From Diabrotica undecimpunctata (taxonomy: Eukaryota; Arthropoda; Insecta; Coleoptera; Chrysomelidae): a stretch of DNA of 64,000 bases. Under the pieces are notes generated by a model. The model had not been told where the DNA came from, did not search any database, and saw only the letters and a program-made list of their open reading frames with translations. Shown here piece after piece: positions 36,591 to 47,956 of the stretch. The DNA lies in NCBI RefSeq assembly GCF_040954645.1, contig NC_092806.1:76076141-76140140 (forward strand), given 5' to 3'. The position numbers were made by a program, and so were the translations under genes. Each line of letters opens with the position of its first letter. Position 1 is the stretch's first letter.

Positions 36591-37098
36591 CACTACCAAA
36601 CACAAGTGAGATAGCAACGTAAATATAACTTACATATTTAATGTAATAAGTCGAGTGGTAGCTACGCGTTACTATTTCAACTTTATATAAATAAATACAT
36701 AAATTTGCATTATAAAGCTTTAAAATAACTAACCGATTTTTTTCATTTTGTATATAAAAAGAAATAAAAGTAAAATTCTACTGTTAACATATTTGTCCTC
36801 ACATAAAAAGGGTTTAATTATTAATGTATAATTATAATAAACTATTTTAAAAGATATATCCACACATTATTATTTGTCAGACTTAGGCTTACAGATTCAA
36901 TAATATCTAATAAACATAATATTTATTATTATTAAATTTATATCAAAAAACAGTGGAAGATTCGAACTGCGATTATCCAGGTCCATAAGTAGAAACAATA
37001 CCACTCGACTTGGTACATCAAAAAGCTATATAAGTTGCTACCTCACTTGTGTTTGGTAGTGGGACGGTCACGTGGGCAATAAACCCCGCCGATTAGAA
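36555..37098. repeat. Inverted duplication of a LINE 5' segment
   Basis: The complement of 36555-36665 matches 37000-37098. Shared words are CTCACTTGTGTTTGGTAGTGGGA, CCACTCGACTT and a GACCCCGC/AACCCCGCC block. The right copy is fused to the 3'-truncated transposon at 37080. The ~340 bp between them includes the tRNA-like sequence. Confidence 0.65.
36880..37025 (-). repeat. tRNA-derived SINE-like sequence
   Basis: The minus strand has an A-box-like AAGTCGAGTGG (37011-37001). About 30 nt further on is a B-box-like GTTCGAATC (36967-36959), then TTTTTT (36950-36945), which would stop Pol III. The T-arm does not pair well, so it is not a functional tRNA. The tail TTTATTAGATATTATT also occurs at 2390-2465. 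Confidence 0.55.
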
Positions 37099-38220
37099 AG
37101 AGATGGCCATTCAATATGTCCACGTCTTCCAATCCACCTGTTCGGAACAATTTCGTTTAGGTACATTCGAACATCTAAAGCATAATGCGGAGGCGCACCA
37201 TCCTGTTGAAACCATAAACTTTTATCAAAACCTCCAAGATTAATTGTACTGGGAAATAAATTGACTAAAGTAGGTACGAGATACCCACTTAAAAACTGAA
37301 GGTATGATGACCTGTTTAAATTACCTTCGAAATAGTCCATACGTTTAACTTTTGTGGGTATTGTGTATGATGTTCCCGCATCCAGTTGGAGTTTTCTTTT
37401 GCCCAGTATCTACAATTCTGACGGTTGACCTCGCCATCTAATTTGAATGTAGCCTCATCAGAAAATATAGTATTTTGAACCAAGAGAGGATTTCGGTGGC
37501 TGTTATCCATCATTATTTCGCAAAATTGTATTCTTTTATCTGGATCATCCTCGTTTAATTCCTGTACAACTGTGCATTTTACTTACTTTTACGTACTTTG
37601 TGTACCGTTGTTTTGCAAACATCGAGATCACTACTAACCTTACGAACAGAAGTGTGCGCTTCTTCAAAAGCAAGTAGAACATCTAATGTTGTAACATAAT
37701 TTACAGAGGGACGACCTGATTTGCGTGCATTTTCAACCGTACCAGTTTCTCGAAATTTCTTTTCAATCTTACTTACTGTTGACTGCGTGATGGGTATTTC
37801 TGGATATTTATCATTAAATAAATTACACACTTCCATCTGAGTTCGCGATTTGTCTCCATACCAAATCATGAGTATTTCAATTCTTTGCTTTACACTCAAA
37901 TTTATTTCTACTTAAAATTAATTCTAAGCAATAATACAGAACATTCACGATTTAATACAATTATTGTACTACTTAATTGTTATTGAAAGTTATTAAAAAT
38001 AATTAGTTTACCAAAAATTAGAAGTAGACTACTTTTTTGCAATTGATAATAAAACATTTATTTTCTAAGCGCATATCTTTCAAATCATATCCATTAGACC
38101 CGAAGATTATACTTTTTTGAAATCAGCTCATTTTTATCGATCTAAAGATGTCCTAAAATACAGACTGTTACATTTAAAAAAGAGCCGATGACGTCATCAC
38201 TGTAATGTGTATCACCTTAT
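37080..38220 (-). mobile_element. rosa-like (DDxD) transposon, 3'-truncated
   Basis: Transposase pieces on the minus strand: MSVKQRIEILMIWYGDKS with a helix-turn-helix (37899-37579), then IFSDEATFK (first Asp, ~37465) and WFQQDGAPPHYALDV (second Asp, ~37225), followed by RWIGRRGHIEWP. The sequence then breaks into the inverted LINE segment, so the third Asp is absent. Two frameshifts are present. The 5' end is probably near TGTGTATCACCTTATA at about 38205-38220. Confidence 0.7.
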
Positions 38221-38284
38221 ATATAATGAAATTTTATTGTAAAATATAGAACATTAAATATAAAAATCGCCGTGTTTTATATTT

Positions 38285-39500
38285 TTTTAAAATGGCTTTT
38301 CATTTAGGAAATATCGAATTTATTCCATACTTTACGGACACACTGTATAGGAGAAAAGGCAAAGAAAAGATTATTATACATCCCAAATCTAATATGGAAG
38401 AAAAAATATTGCCTAGAGAATGGTCAAATGCAATAATTGTACCAGTGCAGAAGAAAGAAATACAAGAGACTGTCAGAAATATAGAGGTACATCCCTTTTA
38501 TATGTAGCAGCAAAACTATACGAAATAATAATAGAAAGACAAATCAGAATTGAAATAGAACGTAAAGCGTACGTACAAAGCAGATTCAGAAAATGACATA
38601 ACATACAAAACCATACATTCGCCATGCAATATATAAAAGAAAAAACCTTAAAAAATACAACAGTATACGAAGTTTTATAGAAAAACCATTAGGTTCAATC
38701 GAAATGAAAACTATATGTGAGAGCTTGAAGAAGCCACAAGTACGGCGAAGGCCTGATAGAAGCAACTAAAAGTATATATAAGAAAACAATAAATACAATA
38801 AGAACACAAAACACGCAATCGCAACAATTTAAAAGAGCGAAAGGAGTTAGACAAGGAGGAAATTTAAGCGAAGTACTTTTTATAAATGTAATAGATGATA
38901 TAGTGAAAGAATGTAAGAAATTTTTTAAAAAATACTGTATAGGATGGAATAGAATGCAAATGATAAATGCAGAGATATGGGTATTTGCAAATTCCATAGT
39001 AGTATTCGCCGAAACAACAGAAAAATTTAAAACGTAGAATTTAAAAAAATGGAACTTGAAAGCAAAGCTAAATGTTATTTACATTTACATTTACAAGGAA
39101 AGACACAGATAATGCAAATAACAAGGAAAAAGGCAAGGAAGACCTAATCGAAGTGGTGATAGATCAACAAAAAATAAAGCAAACAAACATATACAAAAAC
39201 CAGAGATCAGAAATAAATAAGAGAGGAAGCATCGATGATGATTTCAACAAGAGACCAGAGAGTACAGGAAAACTTTTCCAGGCACTAAATAGAGGATTCC
39301 TCAACAACAAACAAATGTCAAGAAAAACGAAGATGATAAGATACGAAACGATATATATGACAACGTTAATATACGGAGAAGAAAACTTTAGAGAAAAACA
39401 GAAAGTGTAGACCAATAAAAGAGTAGATATTACAAAATAAGGGTAAATCTTGGCAAGAAGTAACACAAATGGCGAAGAACAGAAAAGAATGTAGAAAATT
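38285..39500 (+). mobile_element. LINE reverse transcriptase fragment, degenerate
   Basis: The plus strand gives LPREWSNAIIVPVQKK near 38410, KGVRQGGNLSEVLF near 38840-38880 and VFANSIVVFAE near 38980, the latter in the place of the YADD box. A C-terminal block with INKRGSIDDDFN, STGKLFQALNRGFLNNKQ and TTLIYGEE lies at 39220-39380. Many stops occur. It ends within 100 bp of slpr exon b. Confidence 0.7.
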
Positions 39501-39530
39501 CATCAAAAGCTAGACGTATTTTTAAGATTA

Positions 39531-40849
<1,319 letters not shown>

Positions 40850-41245
40850 CAATAGTGCATTTTACTACTGATGAAATGATAAATATGATCGGGATCTTGG
40901 GAAATGCATTATTATCAGCTAGAATTTATGAACAACGGTTTTGTGATAGGAATCAACCTAGACAAGATACCTTGGAAAAATTGAAAGATCGGATTACCCT
41001 TAGTGGTTCAGTGACCATGAAAAAAGTGAAAGAACAGAAACTAGTCTAATTTACTATTTTTATTGATGCCACAAGAGAATAGCTTCAAACACTATTAAGA
41101 AATTAGTCTGACAGAGGAAAACGAAATGAGTGTCTTAATTATAAGAATAGTGTTAAGCGAATGAGCCTTGGAAAAAAATAATCAGCAGAGAGATTTTTTT
41201 GATCACGTCCTATTTGGAGATGAGGCTACATTCCATTCTAAACTA
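40850..41245 (+). pseudogene. Mariner-group transposase, N-terminal fragment
   Basis: The 40855-41049 frame (DEMINMIGILGNALLSARIY, then NQPRQDTLEKLKDRI and SGSVTMKK) matches the helix-turn-helix (DUF4817-type) that starts many insect transposases. FFDHVLFGDEATFHS at ~41195-41242 is the first catalytic block. It is cut off abruptly by the Penelope-like sequence at 41245. Confidence 0.65.
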
Positions 41246-41375
41246 GAGAGCTCAGCGGGTCTACTTGCATCATCGCAAAGGTATTGATCTGGAGACCGGT
41301 GTTATTGACTGAATTAATTTGTAAAGGTGGATGATGGAGTTGGCATGCAAATAACGATTCATCCCTACCGTTTCA
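41245..41375 (-). pseudogene. Penelope-like element 2, inverted head
   Basis: It is the complement of the PLE 1 region around 22430-22970: the words CATCCACCTT, ACAAATTAATTCAGTCA and AGATCAATAC are shared. It lies head to head with the plus-strand part that starts near 41393, the same organisation as PLE 1. Confidence 0.65.
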
Positions 41376-41899
41376 CGACGTTATCATACAGTAAAACCAA
41401 TCCCAAGGTTTTTATCACTCTGTTTATCAAAAATCCACTCATACCAATCATTAGTTGATTGAACTAGACCCGCTGAGCTCTCTAGTTTAAAACAAGCCCT
41501 CATCCACAATCGTTACCGCGAAAATCACATCAATAACAGACCGTCATCAAACGAAAACTTTTCCTCCTTACATCAAAGGTGTCACTGACAAAATCCTTAA
41601 ATCAAGAGCAATAAATATTTACACAACAATATTTACCCCCCAAGAATAACTTTCATCTCTTGTCCGATCAATCAAGGACAACATTCCAAATGAACAACAC
41701 GGAGTTTACGAAATTCCTTGTACAGACTGCCCCAATCTTATATAAGCCAAACAAATCGTATAATCTAAAATGGAATTTATGAACATTCCATTTCTGTTCG
41801 CAATTCCTATTCAATTTCAGCTCTAGGTCAAGACCATCTTCATTCAGGTTACAAAATTGATTTTGTAAACTCCAGAACCATAGCCTCTATCTGCTTCTA

Positions 41900-43796
41900 C
41901 AGTGTGACCCATTTAGATTGGAAACACCTCTATAAAATTTGAAGTTGTTAACCGATTTTAGTCAAATTTTTTTTGTCATGTAATAATAGGTCTATTGCGG
42001 GACAAAATATGAAATATTTAGTTAAATTTTCAGGGCATTCTCCGATACTTTTTCTTCGCCGAAAATGGAGAATTTGTATTAGCGATTTTTTTATTAGAAA
42101 AATTTCTACGTCACTGGATTTAGAGTGGCTTCAAATAATTATGACAAAAATTTCATTAAAATATATTTATTAATAACGAAGTTATGACAACTTAAAATTT
42201 TAAAACTCACTAAGCTACGAGTCAAAAAAGAACACCCTGTATCAACAGATAACCATAAAACTAATTATTTTTCAAATAATTTTAATATTAAACCACTACT
42301 AGCCAAAAAAATGTTTAAAATAGCATAAAAATTTAATGCAAGTAACGCACTTATATTATTATTAACCTTATATGCTACAACTTAAATCTCAGTTGCCATG
42401 ACAACGATATTACTGTTTGACAGTATTTGTGTCATACAAATTTCAGTGCTAGCATAAATGTGTGCATAATATCTGCAACAATATTTACTTCAAATTATTT
42501 TAATAATATTTTGTGTCATGGCTGCAAGATTAAGTTTGAGAGAAAAAATTGAAATTATACGTCTTTTGGGAGATAACGATAGAAGTGCCAGGGAAGTTTG
42601 TACAATATTTAATGACAGACATGTGGATCGTCCTAATATTAGCTGCGGTACGGTAAACAAAATAAATAAAATATTTAATGAATATGGTGCAGTATCAAAA
42701 CTAATTTTAAAAAATAACCCGTTACAAAGAAGAAGAGGAAATGATCAAATCATTTTAGACCATTTCAGAAATAACCCTAATGCCAGTTTAAGGAATGCCA
42801 GTTTATATTTGAATGTGCCTCGAGAGAGTATTCGGCGATGTCTTAAGGTAAATAATATTAAACCTTTCAAACCAAAATTCTTACACACATTACAAGAAGG
42901 CGACGAAGCAAAACGTTTAGAATATTGTTTATGGGCCCAAGGGGAATATTTAAACAATATAAATTTTCTAAAAAACGTGTTGTTTACCGACAAAGCCACT
43001 TTCACTACAAATGGAGTAGTATCATCACAGAATTGTCGCTATTGGACAGCAGATAATCCCCATTGGGTAATAAACTGTAAAAGCCAGTATTCTCAAAAAA
43101 TCAATTTCTGGTGTGGTATACTGAACGAGCGAGTTATTGGTCCTTTCTTTTTTGAAGAAAACTTGAACTCACAGAACTTTTTAGAATTTTTAAACACCGA
43201 CTTGTGGGATGCTATTCATGAGCTCCCAATTAATGAACGATTAAATTTGTATATTCAGTTAAATGGTTGTTCTGTTCATTACGCCAGAACCGTGAAGCAC
43301 TGGCTAAATACAAATTTTCCGAACCGTTGGATAGGCCGGGGTAGTCCGTTGATAGATTGGCCACCCAGATCTCCAGATCTCACAATTTTAGACTTCTTTC
43401 TCTGGGGAGTTATCAAACAAAAAGTTTACCAAACCCGTCCAAGAGACGTAAACGAACTTCGTGCAAGAATTCGACAGGCATGTGCAGAAATTACTCCCCA
43501 ACAACTAAGAAATGTAATTAGAAATATTCATAAACGCTACGACAAATGTATCCAATTAGATGGTGGATTGGTAGAGGCAACTAGGATTTAAACTAAAATT
43601 ATGTTTCCATGTTTCTGTTAATACAGAGTGTTTTTTTTAACGTTAATACAGAGTGTTTTTTTCTTAGTGAGGTTTAAAATTTTAAGTTGTCATAACATTG
43701 ACATTTTATTACATGACATTAAAAAAAAATTTGATTAAAATCAGTTAACAACTTCAAATTTTATAGAGGTGTTTCCAATCTAAATGGGTCACACTG
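41900..43796 (+). mobile_element. rosa-like transposon with complete ends
   Basis: Inverted ends CAGTGTGACCCATTTAGATT (41900) and their complement (ending 43796) match over ~80 bp. A further inverted block (TTATGACAACTTAAAATTTTAAA) lies deeper, at unequal distance on the two sides. TA flanks both ends (41898-41899 and 43797-43798). Length is 1897 bp. The element sits in the GIY-YIG part of PLE 2 and contains one open transposase frame. Confidence 0.85.
42518..43591 (+). CDS. rosa-like transposase, full length, Asp-to-Asn at active site
   Basis: An uninterrupted 357-codon frame. An N-terminal helix-turn-helix (LSLREKIEIIRLLGD to SCGTVNKINK) is followed by a second one (ASLRNASLYLNVPRESIRR). 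The first catalytic block is LFTDKATF with Asp158. The second block is YIQLNGCSVHYA: Asn249 stands where related copies in this window have Asp (QQDGAPPHYA at ~37220, LQDGAPPHYS at ~49180). The third is SPDLTILDFFLWG with Asp292. The spacing between positions 249 and 292 is 42 residues, near the DD41D rosa family. FTDKA also has Lys where FTDEA is usual. The frame is open but the enzyme is probably dead. Confidence 0.85.
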   Translation: MAARLSLREKIEIIRLLGDNDRSAREVCTIFNDRHVDRPNISCGTVNKINKIFNEYGAVSKLILKNNPLQRRRGNDQIILDHFRNNPNASLRNASLYLNVPRESIRRCLKVNNIKPFKPKFLHTLQEGDEAKRLEYCLWAQGEYLNNINFLKNVLFTDKATFTTNGVVSSQNCRYWTADNPHWVINCKSQYSQKINFWCGILNERVIGPFFFEENLNSQNFLEFLNTDLWDAIHELPINERLNLYIQLNGCSVHYARTVKHWLNTNFPNRWIGRGSPLIDWPPRSPDLTILDFFLWGVIKQKVYQTRPRDVNELRARIRQACAEITPQQLRNVIRNIHKRYDKCIQLDGGLVEATRI

Positions 43797-44075
43797 TATA
43801 AACCGAGAATTATCCGAAAAAGGCCAAAATGTCTCAATAAAAGAGATGACGGCATCCATTTACCTTCGACATGAAGACCTCTCATAAAGAAAATATCGTC
43901 CGCTGCACTCTCCAATCAAAATCACGCCGTCACAAATATTCGCGCCAATCCTCACCCAAACCACGTCACCATCGACGGTATAAATGAGCCGTTCGATGTT
44001 CCCAATAGCAGTAAAGCAGTAATTAGTGATGAGTGTAGTAGTGACTGAGAGGCTAAAAGCCCTGAAGAATTTAAT

Positions 44076-44678
44076 ATAGTTTTACATTTTTATTTAAGGT
44101 TAGTGATTCGGAGAAAAAAGGACTATATTGTATTGCGGGTTAATAAAATTTTTCTCTGTGTGGTTTAAAAGTTTCTAGGAAGATTAATAATCGTATTTTT
44201 ATCTACGCTTCAATAGGTAGATAAGGCAATACATGTATTTTTTCCCATAATTTCTTAGAAGGTATATTTTTTGTTTTGGAAAAACTTAAAAAAGGTAGCC
44301 ATTGCTGTGTTGAAATTTTGTTTTTCGTTACATTATATATAGGGATACAAAATGAATAGTTTTATTTTTTGACGATAATTTAAACAAAATAATTTCTTGC
44401 CATTTAATATTTTGATTTCAATAATATTGCTGACCCATCATATCTCTCCATACGATCTGTTTTAAAGCAACTAAAGTTTTTAAAGCTATAAGCTCCTACC
44501 AGGAGTGCAGTTCGTGCACCGCAATCGGGCAGCCAAAACAAAGGGGGCCTTTATTCACGTGTTTCTCAAAATAGAACTAGTTTATCATCAATATTATAAT
44601 GTGTTTATTCTGTCTGTCTTTCCGTAATGAAAACCCCAGCGCCACCTATCACAAAAACTACTACTAATTTTAGTAATA
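44076..44678. other. Intergenic/intron sequence with a partly duplicated segment
   Basis: 44595-44645 (TTATTCTGTCTGTCT, CCGTAATGAAAAC, CAGCGCC) recurs in direct orientation at about 46315-46355 on the other side of the mariner. The rest is unassigned. Confidence 0.45.
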
Positions 44679-44680
44679 TA

Positions 44681-45961
44681 CGAGGCGTGTTTTTAAGTAA
44701 GTTTTGGAATTAAAAAAAGACGTGCAAAGATATGGCAATAATTTTATTTTTACATGAAAGCCTGTAAAATCTACTTTTCTACATAATTTCCGTGAATATT
44801 GAGGCACTTGTCATAACGTGGCACCAGTTTTTGAATACCCTCCTGATAAAATTCTGCCGCCTGATCGTCTTGAAGACGCTGACCGCCCAGGTGTTTCTTT
44901 AAGTGCTGGAACAAATGGTAGTCGCTGGGCGCCAGATCAGGGCTGTATGGAGGATGATCTAGAGTTTCCCATTTAAATGATTTGATGAGATCTTTGGTCT
45001 GATTAGCCACATGTGGACGGGCATTGTCATGCAGCAAAACGATACCCTTACTCAACTTTCCACGTCTTTTGTTCTGGATTGCACGGCGCAGATTTTTCAA
45101 TGGCTCACAATAAGACGCATTGATTGTCTCATTACGAGGCAGAAACTCCACTAGCAATACTCCTTTTCTGTCCCAAAAAACTGTGCACATGATTTTCCGG
45201 GCAGAAATTGTTTGCTTAAACTTTACTCTTTTGGGTGATGATGAATGTCGCCATTCCATGGATTGTTGTTTCGATTCTGGTGTGACGTAGGCCACCCACG
45301 TTTCGTCACCAGTAACAATTTGGTCTAAAAAATCTTCACCTTCACTGTGGTACCGCTCAAGGAAAGTCAATGCACTGCCTAAACGTTGGGTTTTGTGCAA
45401 ATCCGTCAACATTTTTGGAACCCAACGTGAACACAATTTCCGGTAATTCAAGTTCTCGGTAACAATGCGATACAAAACACTACGAGAATACTGAGGAAAG
45501 CAGTCGGACAATGATGAAATTGTAAAGCGTCTGTTTTCTCTCACCTTTTCGTCCACTTTCTGCACCAAATTTTCATTAACGACCGAAGGACGCCCACTCC
45601 GTTCTTCATCATGCAGATTTGTGCGGCCATCTTTAAATGCTCTCACCCATTTCCTTACCATTCCATCACTCATAATGTTTTGTCCGTAAATTTCAACGAT
45701 CTCACGATGAATATCGATCGGTTTTACGCCTTTAGCACTAAGAAATCGTATAACAGCCCGTACTTCACAATCAGCGTGACTCACGATTGTTGGAGGCATC
45801 TTAAACACTGGAGTAAACAAGTATACAATGAAGAATCAGACTGTAATGGCGTCAGTGCGTAGACAAGAGATGTAGGTAACCAGCGCTTATGCGCGGAACG
45901 CCGACCGTAGCGCTGCGGCGGCGGAATCGCAAAACGGTACTTACTTAAAAAACATGCCTCG
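44681..45961 (-). mobile_element. Mariner element, complete
   Basis: The ends CGAGGCGTGTTTTTAAGTAAG (44681) and the complement of CGAGGCATGTTTTTTAAGTAAG (ending 45961) are near-perfect ~22-bp inverted repeats, flanked by TA on both sides (44679-44680, 45962-45963). The total of 1281 bp is the usual mariner size. It contains an intact transposase frame, so it may be recent. Confidence 0.92.
44771..45820 (-). CDS. Mariner transposase (DD34D), intact
   Basis: 349 codons, or 342 from the second Met (MPPTIVSHADCEV), which fits the family start better. The N-terminal paired-like HTH region (RAVIRFLSAKGVKPIDIHRE; MVRKWVRAFKDGRTNLHD) is followed by the GRPS linker and WVPKMLT, in the place of the WVPHEL motif. 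Catalytic blocks are TGDETWV (Asp172), LLHDNARPHVA (Asp265) and YSPDLAPSDYHLF (Asp300), with exactly 34 residues between the last two. No stop or frameshift is present. This is the only transposase in the window with all three expected acidic residues in one open frame, so it could be active. Confidence 0.93.
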   Translation of the reverse strand: MFTPVFKMPPTIVSHADCEVRAVIRFLSAKGVKPIDIHREIVEIYGQNIMSDGMVRKWVRAFKDGRTNLHDEERSGRPSVVNENLVQKVDEKVRENRRFTISSLSDCFPQYSRSVLYRIVTENLNYRKLCSRWVPKMLTDLHKTQRLGSALTFLERYHSEGEDFLDQIVTGDETWVAYVTPESKQQSMEWRHSSSPKRVKFKQTISARKIMCTVFWDRKGVLLVEFLPRNETINASYCEPLKNLRRAIQNKRRGKLSKGIVLLHDNARPHVANQTKDLIKSFKWETLDHPPYSPDLAPSDYHLFQHLKKHLGGQRLQDDQAAEFYQEGIQKLVPRYDKCLNIHGNYVEK

Positions 45962-45963
45962 TA

Positions 45964-47109
45964 TATTATAAGTTATAATTATGTCACTGGTTTATTATAT
46001 AGAAATATTTATATAAATATATAAATATTTTTTATTTAATAAAGGAATAACGTTGTTTATAAATAAAAAGAGGCTTTGAAAAATTTATATATTACTATGT
46101 ATTGCCTTTAAATGATTTAGAGCGTGTATCACTCTTACATACTATATAACGACACCGCTTCGTTGTTTCGTTTCGTACAGGTATCCTAATAATAATCGAT
46201 TAAAAAATTGATTTGATAATTGAGACACTTATTATGGAGTGAAAGAAAATATATTTTATTATTAAAGAATTACTGTTCTTTGTAATTGTATACACAATAA
46301 TCAATATAATAATTTGCTTATTCTGTCTGTCTGTCCGTAATGAAAACTTCAGCGCCGGCATAGAAAAATCAATCAGTGTTTAGTTGTTACTAACCGTGAA
46401 GAAACGATGATGACAATTAGACCGAAGTCTGTTTGTTACCAAGTGGCGAACAGGATACTATAGCTTATGTTTAGTGTACCGTTTTGTGCGTCTTAAAACG
46501 TTTTATTTTGCATTTTTCATATTCATTCATAATATCAAAATAAATCTGCATAGAATATTTTTGGTGTGACAAAACAAAAGTATTTTAGTAGAACATCATA
46601 CGTTATAGAATCCCGATGCGTTAGAATCGGGCTAAATTCTAGTAAGTTAATAAAATCAAAGTTATTGAAAAATCAAATTGCCTATGTCCCATTTTTCCAT
46701 AGCATAGTTTAAGAAATAAAAGTGTAGTGCAAAATGTGTCAGACCATCATTGTCTACTGTTTACACACATTAACACGTTCCTCATTTAATAGCAAAATAC
46801 GTGGCAGAGTGCACTATAGTTAAAGGTTTTTTTTGGTTAAAAGCGATACTAGCTTTGGCTTCATATTCATATACCGCTTATGCTTATTATGTATTATGCT
46901 TTGTAAATGAAAACTTAATAATTATTTGAGCAAAGTTAAAGGGATGCAGCATCGGCATTTTTTTCTGCGACCAGTAAATAAAAGATAAAATGAGAGAAAC
47001 CATATTATTCATTTTAATAATATGTTCATTAAGTTTGTATTTAACATACAATAAAACGTTTAATTTTTGGTCTATAGAAATAAAGAATAAATTAAAATAT
47101 TCAGTAAAA
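45964..47109. other. Unassigned sequence, second copy of a short repeat
   Basis: 46300-46360 repeats 44595-44645 in direct orientation. Near 46610-46645 there is a small hairpin (AGAATCCCGAT ... ATCGGG). The rest is AT-rich and unassigned. Confidence 0.4.
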
Positions 47110-47954
47110 AAAAGGTGTTTTTTTGTATTGTAGCATTTTTCTGTACCTTTTTAGTTGTTGAGTTATTTTAAACAAGGGGATTTTTGAGAAATTCCGAACA
47201 AACTGTCTTCATTTTAAACTCGGATTTTTTCAAAACTAAACCTTCTAAGCCAGTTAAACTTTTAGAATGTAATTTTTGTTACTTTCTGCGCCACAAAAAA
47301 TATAAGCGGACTTTATTTTAGTTATAGCTTACCTGCATTTTTAGGCTAATAACTTTTACTAGTAGTCATTTTAAAGGTTTTGTTAAAATCTTAAAAAAGT
47401 TTTTATAAGTTTTCTACGAAAAACTTACCATTGTCTGGTTATTCAACATCATATATGTTTGGATTTTTGTAATTTCTGTATTCGGTGAATAAAATTATTC
47501 TACTTTCGAACAGCCATCACTTTGTGAATATTAAGTATACGGTAATAATAAAAACCGTATCTCTTTGTTTTATAAGCTTAATTTTATATCCAAACAGTTT
47601 TTCCGATAAAATCTAAATTTTTGAGTTATTAGCGAAAAACCGTTTAAAAACATACTTTTTGACGTGTAATGTGTGAACTTTTAGTCACGAATAACTCCAA
47701 AAATATTAACATATTCACTTTTCGAAAAAACTCTAAGAAATTTTTTGTCTTAAAACACTATTTTAGCGACTACCATGGCTTTTCCATCCCCGAGTTGATG
47801 TGGTAACCGCCTCCAGAGGAAAAGCACATATTGCTATAGAGTAGATTTTGACCTTTAAGCTATTTTTTAACTACTGTCAAAAATTCAAGCAAATCGATGC
47901 ATATAATAAGAATTCAGAGGATTTCTACTATTTTTACTGACATATCCTGGACTA
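47110..47954 (-). repeat. Dispersed repeat, copy B
   Basis: Inverted relative to copy A at 18700-19325, with the same order of shared blocks. It is ~200 bp longer, including a tract near 47480-47580 absent from copy A. A transposon has inserted at the TA at its outer end (47955-47956). Confidence 0.7.
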
Positions 47955-47956
47955 TA

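Larger units (their letters stand above)
41393..44075 (+). mobile_element. Penelope-like element 2, split by a transposon
   Basis: 41393-41897 carries the region after the RT palm (from ...[15 protein letters not shown] to a GIY-YIG remnant with TDCPNLI and a TGH-type block). It resumes at 43799 with the codons that follow in this family, down to the 3' end near 44075. It is interrupted at a TA by the 1.9-kb element at 41900-43796. It is about as decayed as PLE 1. A corrupted hammerhead-like core (CTGAGAGGCT ... GCC) lies near 44044-44065. Confidence 0.7.

Noticed and set aside
36945..37025. A functional tRNA gene
   Set aside because: A and B boxes are present, but the T-arm does not pair and no acceptor stem can be drawn.
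44040..44070. Hammerhead motif in Penelope-like element 2
   Set aside because: The CUGANGA box is altered to CTGAGAG and GAAA is displaced, so at most a corrupted remnant.
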